This document shows positions 38,981 to 47,066 of a DNA stretch of 64,000 nt, piece after piece; position 1 is the first letter of the stretch, and every line of letters starts with the position of its first letter. The notes beneath the pieces are model-generated. The model was not told the origin of the DNA. It did not search any database and was given only the letters and a program-made list of their open reading frames with translations. This DNA comes from an uncultured Endozoicomonas sp. (GTDB taxonomy: Bacteria; Pseudomonadota; Gammaproteobacteria; Pseudomonadales; Endozoicomonadaceae), in NCBI RefSeq assembly GCF_947495845.1, contig NZ_CANMAO010000022.1, positions 1-64,000 of the forward strand. Reading direction: 5' to 3'. The translations under genes were made by a program, and so were the position numbers.

Positions 38981-39579
38981 CTATAAATATCCTCCACCAG
39001 CTTGATGGTGATGGAGCCATAAAGCGGTACCCGTTTGGTCTGCACCTGTTTGTCGTCGGCCAGTCGCATCACGGCATAGGTGTTACGGGTGATGACGGTG
39101 TCACCATCGGCGGGGGATTTTCTCAGGTTGGGCTCAAAGCGGAGTGTGGTTTTTCCTTCTGAATCCGCATTGGCATCCGCCACCAGCCGTTTAAGCTCAT
39201 CGTTGATGGTGATGTAATCGCCCACCATTAAAAAGTTCTGGTTCGGTGTGCAGCCACGAATGTTGAGCACACCACCATACTGACCCGCACCATCAATCAC
39301 CGGCGTACCTTGTGCTAACCCTCTCGGTTCTGCATTGGCCTGATCACCAATTCGGAAACGACCAGCCGCGCCGCGCAGTTGGAGCAGGAACACTTCCAGA
39401 TCCCGCAGTTCATCCCGATCAAGATTGTTTAACGTCAAAGACGCATTCCAGTGACAGGCAGGAAAAGGACTGGTCTGGCTGGTGCCGGTAAACGGGCTTT
39501 TGAATTGCCGGGTGGTGTAGATGGCGTAGAACTGTTGCTGTTTCGGTTTGAGGTCAGCCGGCCACTTTAGGATTGCCAT
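38977..39579 (-). CDS. Minor tail protein (distal tail-like)
   Basis: The 200-residue protein begins AILKWPADLKPKQQQFY and contains WNASLTLNNLDRDELRDLEVFLLQLRG (in two stretches), a pattern common in distal tail proteins that follow the tape measure. It overlaps the next gene by four bases. The role as part of the tail-tip hub is inferred from gene order. Confidence 0.62.
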   Translation of the reverse strand: MAILKWPADLKPKQQQFYAIYTTRQFKSPFTGTSQTSPFPACHWNASLTLNNLDRDELRDLEVFLLQLRGAAGRFRIGDQANAEPRGLAQGTPVIDGAGQYGGVLNIRGCTPNQNFLMVGDYITINDELKRLVADANADSEGKTTLRFEPNLRKSPADGDTVITRNTYAVMRLADDKQVQTKRVPLYGSITIKLVEDIYR

Positions 39580-39590
39580 TAAAACTCCTT

Positions 39591-41633
39591 TTATACGCCG
39601 AGTGCCCGACGCAGGGGACCGGGGCCAGTGAAATCATTGTGCAGTTCGCTCATGATTTCGGCTTTGGTGATTTCGATGGTTTGACGCTGTTCGTCGACAT
39701 GAACCTCTGTGCCTGGTTCCGCTTCATTCACAATGATGGTCCAGTTCACATTATTGCTGGCTGACTGCTGATTATTGGCAAGGTAGCTTTTCAGGTCGGC
39801 GTTAGTGCGAGAGTCAACAACACGTTCGCCCTTATCCAGTAACCAGGTACCTTCTTTCGGGATTGAATCAATACCGTCGTGTGCCATGCCCTGCATATTG
39901 GTGCCCTGAATGGTGCTGACAATATTGGCAGTGGAAGCTGCAACGGTTGCCATAGCGCCAAGGTTGGCAGGGAAAGGGAGTCTTGCCGCCTCTGCAATAC
40001 CAGCTTGAATGCTGACAATAGAATCAGCAATGGCAAAAGCTTTGCTCACAGCAAACATGGCTTTATAAATACCGGATTGCTCACCGGCAAAGGTTTTACT
40101 CAGGTCAGCCATATTACCAAACAGCTGACTGCTATTTTGGTACATTTCACTTTGCTGCTTCAGGGCTGCAATTTTGGCTTGATGCTGGGCGTCGACCTGC
40201 TTCTGGGCAGAGTCAGTTGCAGCCTGATTAACGACATCGTAATACGCCTGCCAACTCTGTTGCCGTAGCAGTTGTGATTCCTGCTCACTGAGCAGCAGGG
40301 CCGCTTCGGACGCTATCAGGATTTCCTGTTCTGCCAGTGTCTTATCCAGCAACAGCTGATTTTCGTCAGCGTACTTTGTCCGGAGCTGATCCAGGCTATT
40401 ACCTAAACGGTCCGAACCACTGCCGCCGGTGTCGCCAGAATCATCACCGGCTGGGTCATTCGCCGCTGGCGGTGCAAACAGGGCTTTGCGATTTTCTGCC
40501 ACTGCCTGAGCCGCTTTGTCAGATTCTGCCCGAACATTGGCAAACCATTCCTGAACCGCCTGATGAGGCAATGGTTCATTCAACAGCGCCGAGAGCTCAT
40601 CACGTCCACGCTGAATGTCGTCTACCATCACATCAGCCATCAGCTGAAGTGCCTGGTTGGTTTCGGCCTGTACTCCGGGCAGTTTGTTCAACAGATCGGT
40701 AACGGCTTTGTCCAGTTCTGCCAGGTTATACACCGCAGTGCCGACAAATTCCCGCACACCCTGTTCAACAATCTCCCAGACCACATTGAGCCCATGCACA
40801 ACATTGGCCGTGTAACCAATGGCCTGTGCAACAAACTCCATACCACTGGTGACTTCATCTTTAAAACCGTTGCTGGCTTTGGAGGCGGCAGTGAACTGGT
40901 CAGAAATGGCGACAATATAAGGAGAGACCGCCACGGCCAGTGTATTGCCCAATGCCTTGCTACCCAGACCGGCTTTGTACATGGCATCGTTGGCCGCTTC
41001 CAGTTTGGCTGCGTCCACACGGTTCATGGTGGCGCCCAATGCATCAGCTTCCTGCATCATGGCGTTAATGCCTTCTGCACCGGCATCCAGCGTATTCAGC
41101 AGGCCAACCCCTTCGGAGTCGAACAACTTAAACGCCAGCCGTACCTGATTGGCTCGGCCGTCCACATCGCCCATGGCTTCAGCGATTTGTTTGAACTGTT
41201 CATCAGGGCTCAGCCGATTCAGTTCCACCGCTGAGATACCCAACTCTTCCAGCGCTTTGACCGCTTCACCGGTACCACTGGCGGCATCGGCAACACGGCG
41301 GGTCATCCGCTGTAAACCCATGTTCATGGTCTGGGTAGAAACGCCAGTCAGCTCACCGGCATGTTGCAGGCCGCCCAACGCATCGGTAGCAATGCCGATT
41401 TTGTCGGCAAACTTTGCCAGGGCATCGTTACTGGCCAGCGACTCTTTCACCAGCACCGTAGCCGCTGCAGCGGCAGCAGTCGCAACAGCGGCAAAGGCTG
41501 TGGCGGAAACCCCGGCAACCTTTTTCACCTGTGCACTGAAATCACCGGTGCTTTTCTGGGCTTTTTTCAGGTCGGCTCGATACTGGGCTGAGTTCATGCC
41601 CAGTGTCGTTACCAGTGATCGTAATACGGCCAT
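39591..41633 (-). CDS. Tail length tape measure protein
   Basis: The 680-residue protein has the family opening LVTTLGMNSAQYRADLKKAQKS, long Ala-rich helices, hydrophobic segments (about 40-65) and a coiled-coil middle (about 390-500) rich in Gln. It sets tail length and is carried inside the tail tube. The modest size suggests a tail of roughly 100 nm by the usual residue-to-length rule, an estimate rather than a measurement. Confidence 0.9.
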   Translation of the reverse strand: MAVLRSLVTTLGMNSAQYRADLKKAQKSTGDFSAQVKKVAGVSATAFAAVATAAAAAATVLVKESLASNDALAKFADKIGIATDALGGLQHAGELTGVSTQTMNMGLQRMTRRVADAASGTGEAVKALEELGISAVELNRLSPDEQFKQIAEAMGDVDGRANQVRLAFKLFDSEGVGLLNTLDAGAEGINAMMQEADALGATMNRVDAAKLEAANDAMYKAGLGSKALGNTLAVAVSPYIVAISDQFTAASKASNGFKDEVTSGMEFVAQAIGYTANVVHGLNVVWEIVEQGVREFVGTAVYNLAELDKAVTDLLNKLPGVQAETNQALQLMADVMVDDIQRGRDELSALLNEPLPHQAVQEWFANVRAESDKAAQAVAENRKALFAPPAANDPAGDDSGDTGGSGSDRLGNSLDQLRTKYADENQLLLDKTLAEQEILIASEAALLLSEQESQLLRQQSWQAYYDVVNQAATDSAQKQVDAQHQAKIAALKQQSEMYQNSSQLFGNMADLSKTFAGEQSGIYKAMFAVSKAFAIADSIVSIQAGIAEAARLPFPANLGAMATVAASTANIVSTIQGTNMQGMAHDGIDSIPKEGTWLLDKGERVVDSRTNADLKSYLANNQQSASNNVNWTIIVNEAEPGTEVHVDEQRQTIEITKAEIMSELHNDFTGPGPLRRALGV

Positions 41634-41653
41634 CGTCTTTTGTTAGCCTGTGG

Positions 41654-42276
41654 TCAGATGTCAAAAGCATTCGCCCACGCTGCGTACTGCTTGCGGGCTT
41701 CATGCTCTGCATTGGCTTCGGGGAGCGGGTAGTGTTTGGGGGGCTTGCCTTTGGCGATCAGCTGGGCGTCTTCCAACTCTTTCTGCTCAATCTGATCGTA
41801 ACTGCGCTGATAAAGAATCTCTTCTGCCGGGAACTCACGCACCATATACAACGGCATGCCCAGCTCACGCCCCAACCGAATCAGGTATCTGAGGTTCGGT
41901 CGGGCTCGGATTTTTTTTCAACGTCCTCTGCTGCATACAGGCCAGAGAGTACAGCGGCTTTATTGGCTACGGCTTTTACGTCTTTACCGTAGCTATGGGC
42001 AAGCATCTCGACATCGTCCGGCGTAAAGACCAGCTGGCCTTTGTCATCCACAATGCTCATCACCGCGATTTTGGCGTTGATGTTATCGAGGGCTCGTTCT
42101 GCCTTTCCATCGTCGTCCACTTTTACCAGCAGTGATTCATAGGTTTCCAGACGACCGGCGTCCATCTCCATCACCGTCACCTCAATACCCAGCCGCTGTA
42201 ATTTGACGATTTCGGTTTTCAGGGTGGGCTTCATAAACGCCTTGCGGATATCGGAAGCACTTAACGGCTTACTCAT
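41654..42276 (-). CDS. Tail assembly chaperone, -1 frameshift fusion (gpGT-like)
   Basis: The frame after the A-run, read at -1, continues without stop as IRARPNLRYLIRLGRELGMP and on to 41654. This gives a fusion of about 207 residues. The second part alone (from about 41875) has no proper start codon or ribosome binding site, so it is normally made only by frameshifting. Two-part chaperones before the tape measure gene are a hallmark of lambda-like tails. Confidence 0.82.
41881..42276 (-). CDS. Tail assembly chaperone, unshifted product (gpG-like)
   Basis: The 131-residue protein follows the tail tube gene by position and overlaps its stop. It is charged and mostly helical, beginning KPLSASDIRKAFMKPTLK. 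In siphoviruses such a protein coats the tape measure with its frameshifted longer form until the tube assembles. The last codons contain a run of eight A, where the frame can slip. Confidence 0.8.
   Translation of the reverse strand: MSKPLSASDIRKAFMKPTLKTEIVKLQRLGIEVTVMEMDAGRLETYESLLVKVDDDGKAERALDNINAKIAVMSIVDDKGQLVFTPDDVEMLAHSYGKDVKAVANKAAVLSGLYAAEDVEKKSEPDRTSDT
41911..41919 (-). promoter_or_regulatory. Programmed -1 ribosomal frameshift site
   Basis: On the minus strand the zero frame reads GTT GAA AAA AAA TCC, containing the slippery heptamer A AAA AAA. A one-base backward slip gives AAA AAA ATC CGA and opens the downstream frame. Confidence 0.85.
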
Positions 42277-42716
42277 GCGCTGATGTCCTGTTCAACGGTG
42301 GGAACATTGGTGTTTTTACGGGCGAAGACGGTCATCACAATGTCTTCGTTAAACTCAGGCTCGTTGATGTGCCAGCCAGCGAACACCATTTCAAAAATGT
42401 ACTCTTTACCCAGCGGGGTAAACTGCACTTTCACCTTGCGGGTTTCCATGTTTTTCGCAGCCGTTCTCAGGCTGTCCTGAGCAGTGTTGTCTTTGAAGTA
42501 TTTGAACGGAAGTTCTTTGTCTTCCGGTTCAGCTAGTGCTGCCTTGGACTTATAACCATCCAGATCGATGGTGGTCGCATCTTTAAATGCACCTTTATCA
42601 CCCACGGTGCCAGGACTCTGGATGCCCGGAATCTGGTTAAAGGTGGTTCCGTCAGTGTCGGCCAGAAAGAACTTAATGCCTTTGGCCAGTTCACTTTCTA
42701 CATTATCGCCTGCCAT
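42273..42716 (-). CDS. Major tail tube protein
   Basis: The 147-residue protein has the features of siphovirus tail tube proteins: an N-terminal KFFLADTDGTTFNQIPGIQSP segment, a beta-rich core with KVKVQFTPLGKEYIFEMVFAGW and a C terminus with IVMTVFARKN. It precedes the chaperone gene and overlaps it by four bases. Confidence 0.8.
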   Translation of the reverse strand: MAGDNVESELAKGIKFFLADTDGTTFNQIPGIQSPGTVGDKGAFKDATTIDLDGYKSKAALAEPEDKELPFKYFKDNTAQDSLRTAAKNMETRKVKVQFTPLGKEYIFEMVFAGWHINEPEFNEDIVMTVFARKNTNVPTVEQDISA

Positions 42717-42729
42717 GGTGTGGCTCCTT

Positions 42730-43104
42730 TTACGTGAAGTGCTTGAGTTCTACATCAATGATGGTGCGCCTCAGGGGAACACCGCTATCGGGCAACTCGT
42801 CGTTGCGGTTGGTGACTCTGGCTAATTTGATGGTGTCGTGTGATTGCCCATGCAGGGCTTTAAACACCGCATCGGCAACCGCACTGGCATTCATGCGACT
42901 GTTAGCCATGCAGTTGATCTGCCAGTTACTGGCGGTGATCAGTCGTGTACCGTCCACCGCATCGTCGTAAACGGTACTGACCAGAAACAGCGAGAGCGCC
43001 GGTTTCTTCTCGTCGTTCGGGACCACATCGGGATAGATACGGTTACCCACCAGAGCCACCAGCACCGATGATTTCAGGAGCATTGCTTTAATAACGGGGA
43101 ACAT
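42730..43104 (-). CDS. Tail terminator-like protein (DUF3168)
   Basis: The 124-residue product fits DUF3168, which includes tail terminator/completion proteins analogous to lambda gpU. It opens IKAMLLKSSVLVALVGNRIYPDVVP, the typical N-terminal helix and turn. It sits between the gp10-like gene and the tail tube gene as expected. Confidence 0.8.
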   Translation of the reverse strand: MFPVIKAMLLKSSVLVALVGNRIYPDVVPNDEKKPALSLFLVSTVYDDAVDGTRLITASNWQINCMANSRMNASAVADAVFKALHGQSHDTIKLARVTNRNDELPDSGVPLRRTIIDVELKHFT

Positions 43105-43107
43105 AAA

Positions 43108-43644
43108 CTACCGACCTTTTTTCAGGGCTTTGTCGATCTCTTTCGCCAGCACATTCTTTTGAATACCAACGGTGCTGGTGAGCTGACTGTCGAACGCTGG
43201 ACGTATAAAGGGTTTGGCAAGAATGCCCGGGTGCATTAAGCCTTTATCCTGGTTCTTTCCAGTGGACGCTTTGGCACCGCTGCCGGTTCTATGGGGTTGG
43301 GTACCGTGTTCCAGCCACCAGCCATACACCGTGGGTGGCATATCCTTTTTGGGATCCAGCCCGAACTGGCGCATCAGTGAATTCAGTTTGAACACGCCGA
43401 CACTTGCCACCACATCAGCCCAGGTGCGGCGCTTTGGAAAACTGACTCGGGTCTTTATGGATTCAGCTAACAGGCCGGTATCCACATGACCCATAGCAGA
43501 GACGTTCTGTTCAATTTTCTTTTGAATCGGTTTGGCAGATTCCCGTGTTGCTTTTCGCAGCACCTTCTTTTGTGCCACCAGATCCAGCTGTTTCAGTTGC
43601 TTCTCCAACTCGGCAAGCCCGTCCACCTCCATACTGGACTGCAT
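43108..43644 (-). CDS. HK97 gp10-like neck/tail protein
   Basis: The 178-residue protein has the HK97 gp10 pattern: GLAELEKQLKQLDLVAQKKVLRKATRESAKPI near the start, then GHVDTGLLAESIKTRV, and a C-terminal FIRPAFDSQ. It functions at the head-tail junction. It starts with a TAATG overlap with the head closure gene. Confidence 0.85.
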   Translation of the reverse strand: MQSSMEVDGLAELEKQLKQLDLVAQKKVLRKATRESAKPIQKKIEQNVSAMGHVDTGLLAESIKTRVSFPKRRTWADVVASVGVFKLNSLMRQFGLDPKKDMPPTVYGWWLEHGTQPHRTGSGAKASTGKNQDKGLMHPGILAKPFIRPAFDSQLTSTVGIQKNVLAKEIDKALKKGR

Positions 43645-43949
43645 TACTGTTCACTCCGGCAGGTTAGAATCAGAAAGCGCCGTTTCGGGTCGCGCTCAAT
43701 ATGGGCCAGTGCATAAGAGTTACCCAGCCAGATAATACGCTCATTGCCTTTTATCCCATGGCGAAAGCGAATCTTTGCGGTAATGGTGCGCTTATGGGTT
43801 TCGGCTCCGGCGGTGTCGGATAAATCGCCCGACTTATCAACAATCTCGGCGCTGATGGTGTTGGTTTCCTGCCATTCGGTAGACTCGCCCCAGTCGTTCT
43901 CGGTAGGCGTCATCAGGGTGATTTTTTCTCGGAGAGAGCCAGCGCGCAT
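43644..43949 (-). CDS. Head closure protein (SPP1 gp16-like)
   Basis: The 101-residue product starts MRAGSLREKITLMTP and contains WGESTEWQE and a final FLILTCRSE, the standard pattern of phage head closure proteins. I use the ATG at 43949; the TTG at 43961 would lie at the foot of the terminator upstream. The Shine-Dalgarno is weak. Confidence 0.85.
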   Translation of the reverse strand: MRAGSLREKITLMTPTENDWGESTEWQETNTISAEIVDKSGDLSDTAGAETHKRTITAKIRFRHGIKGNERIIWLGNSYALAHIERDPKRRFLILTCRSEQ

Positions 43950-43960
43950 AATTTCAGCCA

Positions 43961-43984
43961 ATAAAAAACCCGCCGGAGCGGGTT
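43961..43984 (-). terminator. Terminator after the moron-like gene
   Basis: On the minus strand AACCCGC-TCCG-GCGGGTT is followed by a T-run. It lies inside the late structural operon just before the head closure gene, so the late transcript must read through, presumably by antitermination. Confidence 0.75.
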
Positions 43985-44004
43985 ATTTTGATGTTGGGTC
44001 GTGC

Positions 44005-44382
44005 TTAGGTTTTCGATTTTTCTATCAGCACTTTGTCATTCACCGTGAAGAAGGTCACCTCATCATCATAAATACAGAGGGATTCATGGCGAACCGATGT
44101 ACCAAACCGGTTTTCAGCAGACCAGTTCAGTTTGATAATCACATCACCTTCCGGTGTTTGCTCAGGAATGATGTTCTGGAATTTAACGGTGTCCCGATAT
44201 TCAGCAGCATCTTTCACCAGCATTCGACAAACGACTCGGGCAGTGTTCACCGGGTCAGCTTTAACCTCTTTAGCAGGTGCTGTGCTAACGGGTGGTGATG
44301 TGTTGACGCTGCTTTCTAACAGGATCTTCAATGAAAACCCGATCACAAACAGCCAGAAAACCAGTTTGAGTTTGCGCTTCAT
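44005..44382 (-). CDS. Small membrane-anchored protein, probable moron
   Basis: The 125-residue protein has one N-terminal membrane helix (about 4-22, LKLVFWLFVIGFSLKILL) after a KRKLK start, a Ser/Pro/Val linker, and a soluble domain. That domain has VCRMLVKDAAEYRDTVKF and IKLNWSAENRFGTSVRHESLC, resembling small periplasmic proteins in which two Cys flank such a core. It has no counterpart in the HK97 head-tail gene order, and a terminator follows directly. This arrangement is typical of a moron expressed in the lysogen. Confidence 0.68.
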   Translation of the reverse strand: MKRKLKLVFWLFVIGFSLKILLESSVNTSPPVSTAPAKEVKADPVNTARVVCRMLVKDAAEYRDTVKFQNIIPEQTPEGDVIIKLNWSAENRFGTSVRHESLCIYDDEVTFFTVNDKVLIEKSKT

Positions 44383-44398
44383 AATTCCCCCTTTCTAT

Positions 44399-44719
44399 TT
44401 ATACGGGAATTATGCGGTAACTCTCTAACAGATAGCTATAGGCCAGCGGTACTTCTTTCATGGTGAGCTCACTGGTGGCTTCACGGTTTTCGTAGAGTTG
44501 GCCAACCATCAGTAACATGGCCATACGTACCGGATTGTTAATCACCAGGCCGTTAGAATCCTCATCGGGCACGGCATCAGCATAGAGTTTGCGGTTAAGA
44601 TGGGCTTCAACCGCCTGCTCCGACGCTTCACCGATCAGTTCAAGGTAGGCATCGTCGGTGCTGTCATCAAGATCAAGACGACACTGTTGTTTGATCTGAT
44701 CGGTGGTGAGGAACTGCAT
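44399..44719 (-). CDS. Head-tail connector (gp6-like)
   Basis: The 106-residue protein begins FLTTDQIKQQCRLDLDDSTDDAYLELIGEAS (seen in two parts) and continues AVEAHLNRKLY, the standard HK97 gp6 head-tail connector pattern. It forms part of the ring below the portal. It starts at the stop of the preceding gene. Confidence 0.88.
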   Translation of the reverse strand: MQFLTTDQIKQQCRLDLDDSTDDAYLELIGEASEQAVEAHLNRKLYADAVPDEDSNGLVINNPVRMAMLLMVGQLYENREATSELTMKEVPLAYSYLLESYRIIPV

Positions 44720-45108
44720 TATTTATCCTGGGCTTTCTTGCTGCTTTTCTTTTTGGGTTCGGCTGTGGCAGTGTCTTCAGGCTTGTTTGCTTCTTTCTCA
44801 GCCTGCTCAGCTTCAGCTTTTGCCTGAGCTTCTTCTTTGGCTTTCTGTTCAGCTTCGGCTTGCGCCTTGGCTTCCTCTTCGGCCTTTTGCCCGGCTTCCG
44901 CTTTCAGACGTGCCTCTTCTTCAGCCTGGGCTTTTGCCTCTTCTTCAGCTTTGAGACGGGCGTCTTCGCCGTCGGTATCTTCTACCAATCCCATGGCTTC
45001 GGCAATGGCTACCGCTCTTTCGGGTAAGGTTTCATACGCACCGGCAGGCACAGTTTCTACTTCATAGCCGTTGGGTGACCAGTTGAATTTTTTCCTGATC
45101 GTGATCAT
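44719..45108 (-). CDS. Phage protein with Ala/Glu/Lys coiled repeat
   Basis: The 129-residue protein has a short globular start (about 1-48, RKKFNWSPNGYEVETVPAG) and then an uninterrupted stretch of EEAKAQAE-type repeats (about 50-110) ending in a Lys-rich tail. The repeat should form a long charged helix. In related phages a small protein at this site between capsid and connector contains the same N-terminal pattern; its role is unknown. Confidence 0.7.
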   Translation of the reverse strand: MITIRKKFNWSPNGYEVETVPAGAYETLPERAVAIAEAMGLVEDTDGEDARLKAEEEAKAQAEEEARLKAEAGQKAEEEAKAQAEAEQKAKEEAQAKAEAEQAEKEANKPEDTATAEPKKKSSKKAQDK

Positions 45109-45192
45109 AACGGTTTCCGTTTCGGGTGTGGAAAGGATGAGCGGGAGAGTATCCCGCCCACTCAGACTGCATCAGACGTTACTGTTTCAGAA

Positions 45193-46404
45193 TCAGCTGG
45201 ACTGAATCTTCATCAGTTTGATGGCCTGAGAATCAGACACCATACCGCCCACACGCTTGGTGGTGTAGAAGCCAACAAACGGCTTATTGGTGTACGGATC
45301 ACGCAGAACACGGGTTCCGATACGGTCAACAATGGTGTAACCGCGCTTGAAGTTACCGAAGGCGATAGGCAGAGCATCAGCCGCTACGTCTGGCATCTCT
45401 TCATTTTCGGCAATGCCATAACCTGCCAGGGTAGAAGGCTGGCCAGCATCAAGACCCGGACGCCAGAGGTAATCTCCCTCGGAGTTCTTCAGGGTGCGCA
45501 CTTTGAACAAGCTGCTGTTGTTCATCATGAACTTGGCACCCATACGATGCACTTTTCTCAGGGTGTAGACCAGCTGAAGTACAGCATCAGCAGTGATATC
45601 ACCCACATTGCCAGAGCGGATGTATTGCAGTTTGCCAAAGGCCCGAATCTTGTCTGCTTCTTCGGTCATGGCGTAAGCCAGAAAACCTTTTGGCTTTTTG
45701 CTACCGTCCCCGGCAGTAAAGGCAGATTCTTCTTTCTCTGCGAATTCGATCTGCAGTTCACTGTTAAGCCACTGCTCAACATTGAAGAAAGCATCATCCA
45801 GCATGGTCTGAGTTGCTTGCGGGTTGCCGTAGATTTCGCCCATAAACGGCACGATCTGGGAGAGTTTCGGCGTATTGGTTTCAAGCCGCTCATCTTCCTC
45901 GCCAACCCATCCGGAGGAGGCACCATGGAGGTTAACCAGTTTTTTGTAATCACTGGTACCTACGCTGATGACGTTGGACTCCTGACGCATAACGACGGCA
46001 TCGCGCTGAAGTTCAATCAGGCTGCGATCCAGTTCTTCAGGCACGGCATAACCACCGTCAGCCTCAGAGCCGGTGCTCAGTGCTTTGCGCTCCAGCTCTG
46101 CCAGCCCTTTGTCGTCACCTTTACGGAGGAAACGATTAAACGCTTCTTTGTGCTCCTTGGCTTCCTTGGACTTGGCACCTTCGGTGGTACCAGGGCGTTT
46201 GATTTCTTTCAGCTCGGCTTCCAGACCGGACTTCAATTCATCCAGTGCAGAGAGCTTTCCGTTCAGGCTTTCAACCTGTTCAGCCAGCTTGCCTTTTTCC
46301 TGTTCAACCGCTTCGAGGCGTTTGTCGTTTTTCTGTTTGAATTCGTCGAAGGAACTCTTGAGTTCAGTCGCGACGTTTTCAATGTCCTTAATATCAACGG
46401 CCAT
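45193..46404 (-). CDS. Major capsid protein (HK97 family)
   Basis: The 403-residue protein has an N-terminal coiled-coil delta domain (about 10-70, SSFDEFKQKNDKRLEAVEQE) that acts as scaffold and is removed by the protease, then the HK97-fold body from about residue 110. Typical motifs are GGYAVPEELDRSLIELQRD and FVGFYTTKRVGG. It lies just downstream of the protease gene in the usual order. Confidence 0.93.
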   Translation of the reverse strand: MAVDIKDIENVATELKSSFDEFKQKNDKRLEAVEQEKGKLAEQVESLNGKLSALDELKSGLEAELKEIKRPGTTEGAKSKEAKEHKEAFNRFLRKGDDKGLAELERKALSTGSEADGGYAVPEELDRSLIELQRDAVVMRQESNVISVGTSDYKKLVNLHGASSGWVGEEDERLETNTPKLSQIVPFMGEIYGNPQATQTMLDDAFFNVEQWLNSELQIEFAEKEESAFTAGDGSKKPKGFLAYAMTEEADKIRAFGKLQYIRSGNVGDITADAVLQLVYTLRKVHRMGAKFMMNNSSLFKVRTLKNSEGDYLWRPGLDAGQPSTLAGYGIAENEEMPDVAADALPIAFGNFKRGYTIVDRIGTRVLRDPYTNKPFVGFYTTKRVGGMVSDSQAIKLMKIQSS

Positions 46405-46406
46405 AA

Positions 46407-47066
46407 TCAGCTCCAGATGTTTTTAATGGATTTCAGGGTTTCCAGTGCCGCTTCGTCGTCAGCGTCGCGCTGTTTCAGTGCGGTGTATCCCTCAGACATA
46501 AAGGCTTTTGCCTGAGAGCGGGACAGACCTACGTCGCGCAGGACTCTCTCAATTTGTTTGGGTGAAACGGATTCACCCCGTTTCAGGGCATTCTTTACTT
46601 CAGAAATGCGGGCTTCGTCGTTAGCGGGAAAGGTGACCAGTGAGACTTCCCAGAGATCAATCTCTTTCAGCATCCATGCACCTTTGTCTTTGTCCCACTC
46701 GTAGTCTTTCAGGCTATAACCAATGGAAAGACCGGAGAGGGAACCGGCTTGCATATGAGCATGGGCTCGTTTGGCCAGTGGATCGGCATCAATTAGCAGA
46801 CGACCTTCGACATACAAGCCTTCGTCGTCTTCTTCCATTTTTGTATATATGCCGATGGGCTCATCCATGCGATGCTGCCAGAGCATGGCTGGCAGTTTGT
46901 TTTTCTCCCGCCAGCTGGCAAGGGATGCGTTAAAAGCACCCGGTAAGACAATGTCGGAATAGCTGTCTTTCACACCAAAGACAGAACCGTAACCGCTGAA
47001 TTCGCCGGATTCGCTGACCGACTTAATTTTCAGCGGAGTATCAAGCCGTTGTTTTGTCAGCATCAT
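46407..47066 (-). CDS. HK97-family prohead protease
   Basis: The 219-residue protein matches the prohead protease family, which cleaves the capsid delta domain during maturation. Motifs include FSGYGSVFGVKDSYSDIVLPGAF (about 23-45), the catalytic His in LWQHRMDEPIG and the catalytic Ser in GSLSGLSIGY. Two adjacent ATG codons can serve as start; the second (47063) has the better spacing from GGAG. Confidence 0.93.
   Translation of the reverse strand: MMLTKQRLDTPLKIKSVSESGEFSGYGSVFGVKDSYSDIVLPGAFNASLASWREKNKLPAMLWQHRMDEPIGIYTKMEEDDEGLYVEGRLLIDADPLAKRAHAHMQAGSLSGLSIGYSLKDYEWDKDKGAWMLKEIDLWEVSLVTFPANDEARISEVKNALKRGESVSPKQIERVLRDVGLSRSQAKAFMSEGYTALKQRDADDEAALETLKSIKNIWS

Noticed and set aside
40563-41234. 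Plus-strand frame opposite the tape measure gene
   Set aside because: The tape measure gene on the minus strand is well supported; this frame has shadow-like composition.
45547-46515. Plus-strand frame of 322 codons opposite the capsid gene
   Set aside because: It is a shadow of the capsid and protease genes with no start signal or recognisable domain.
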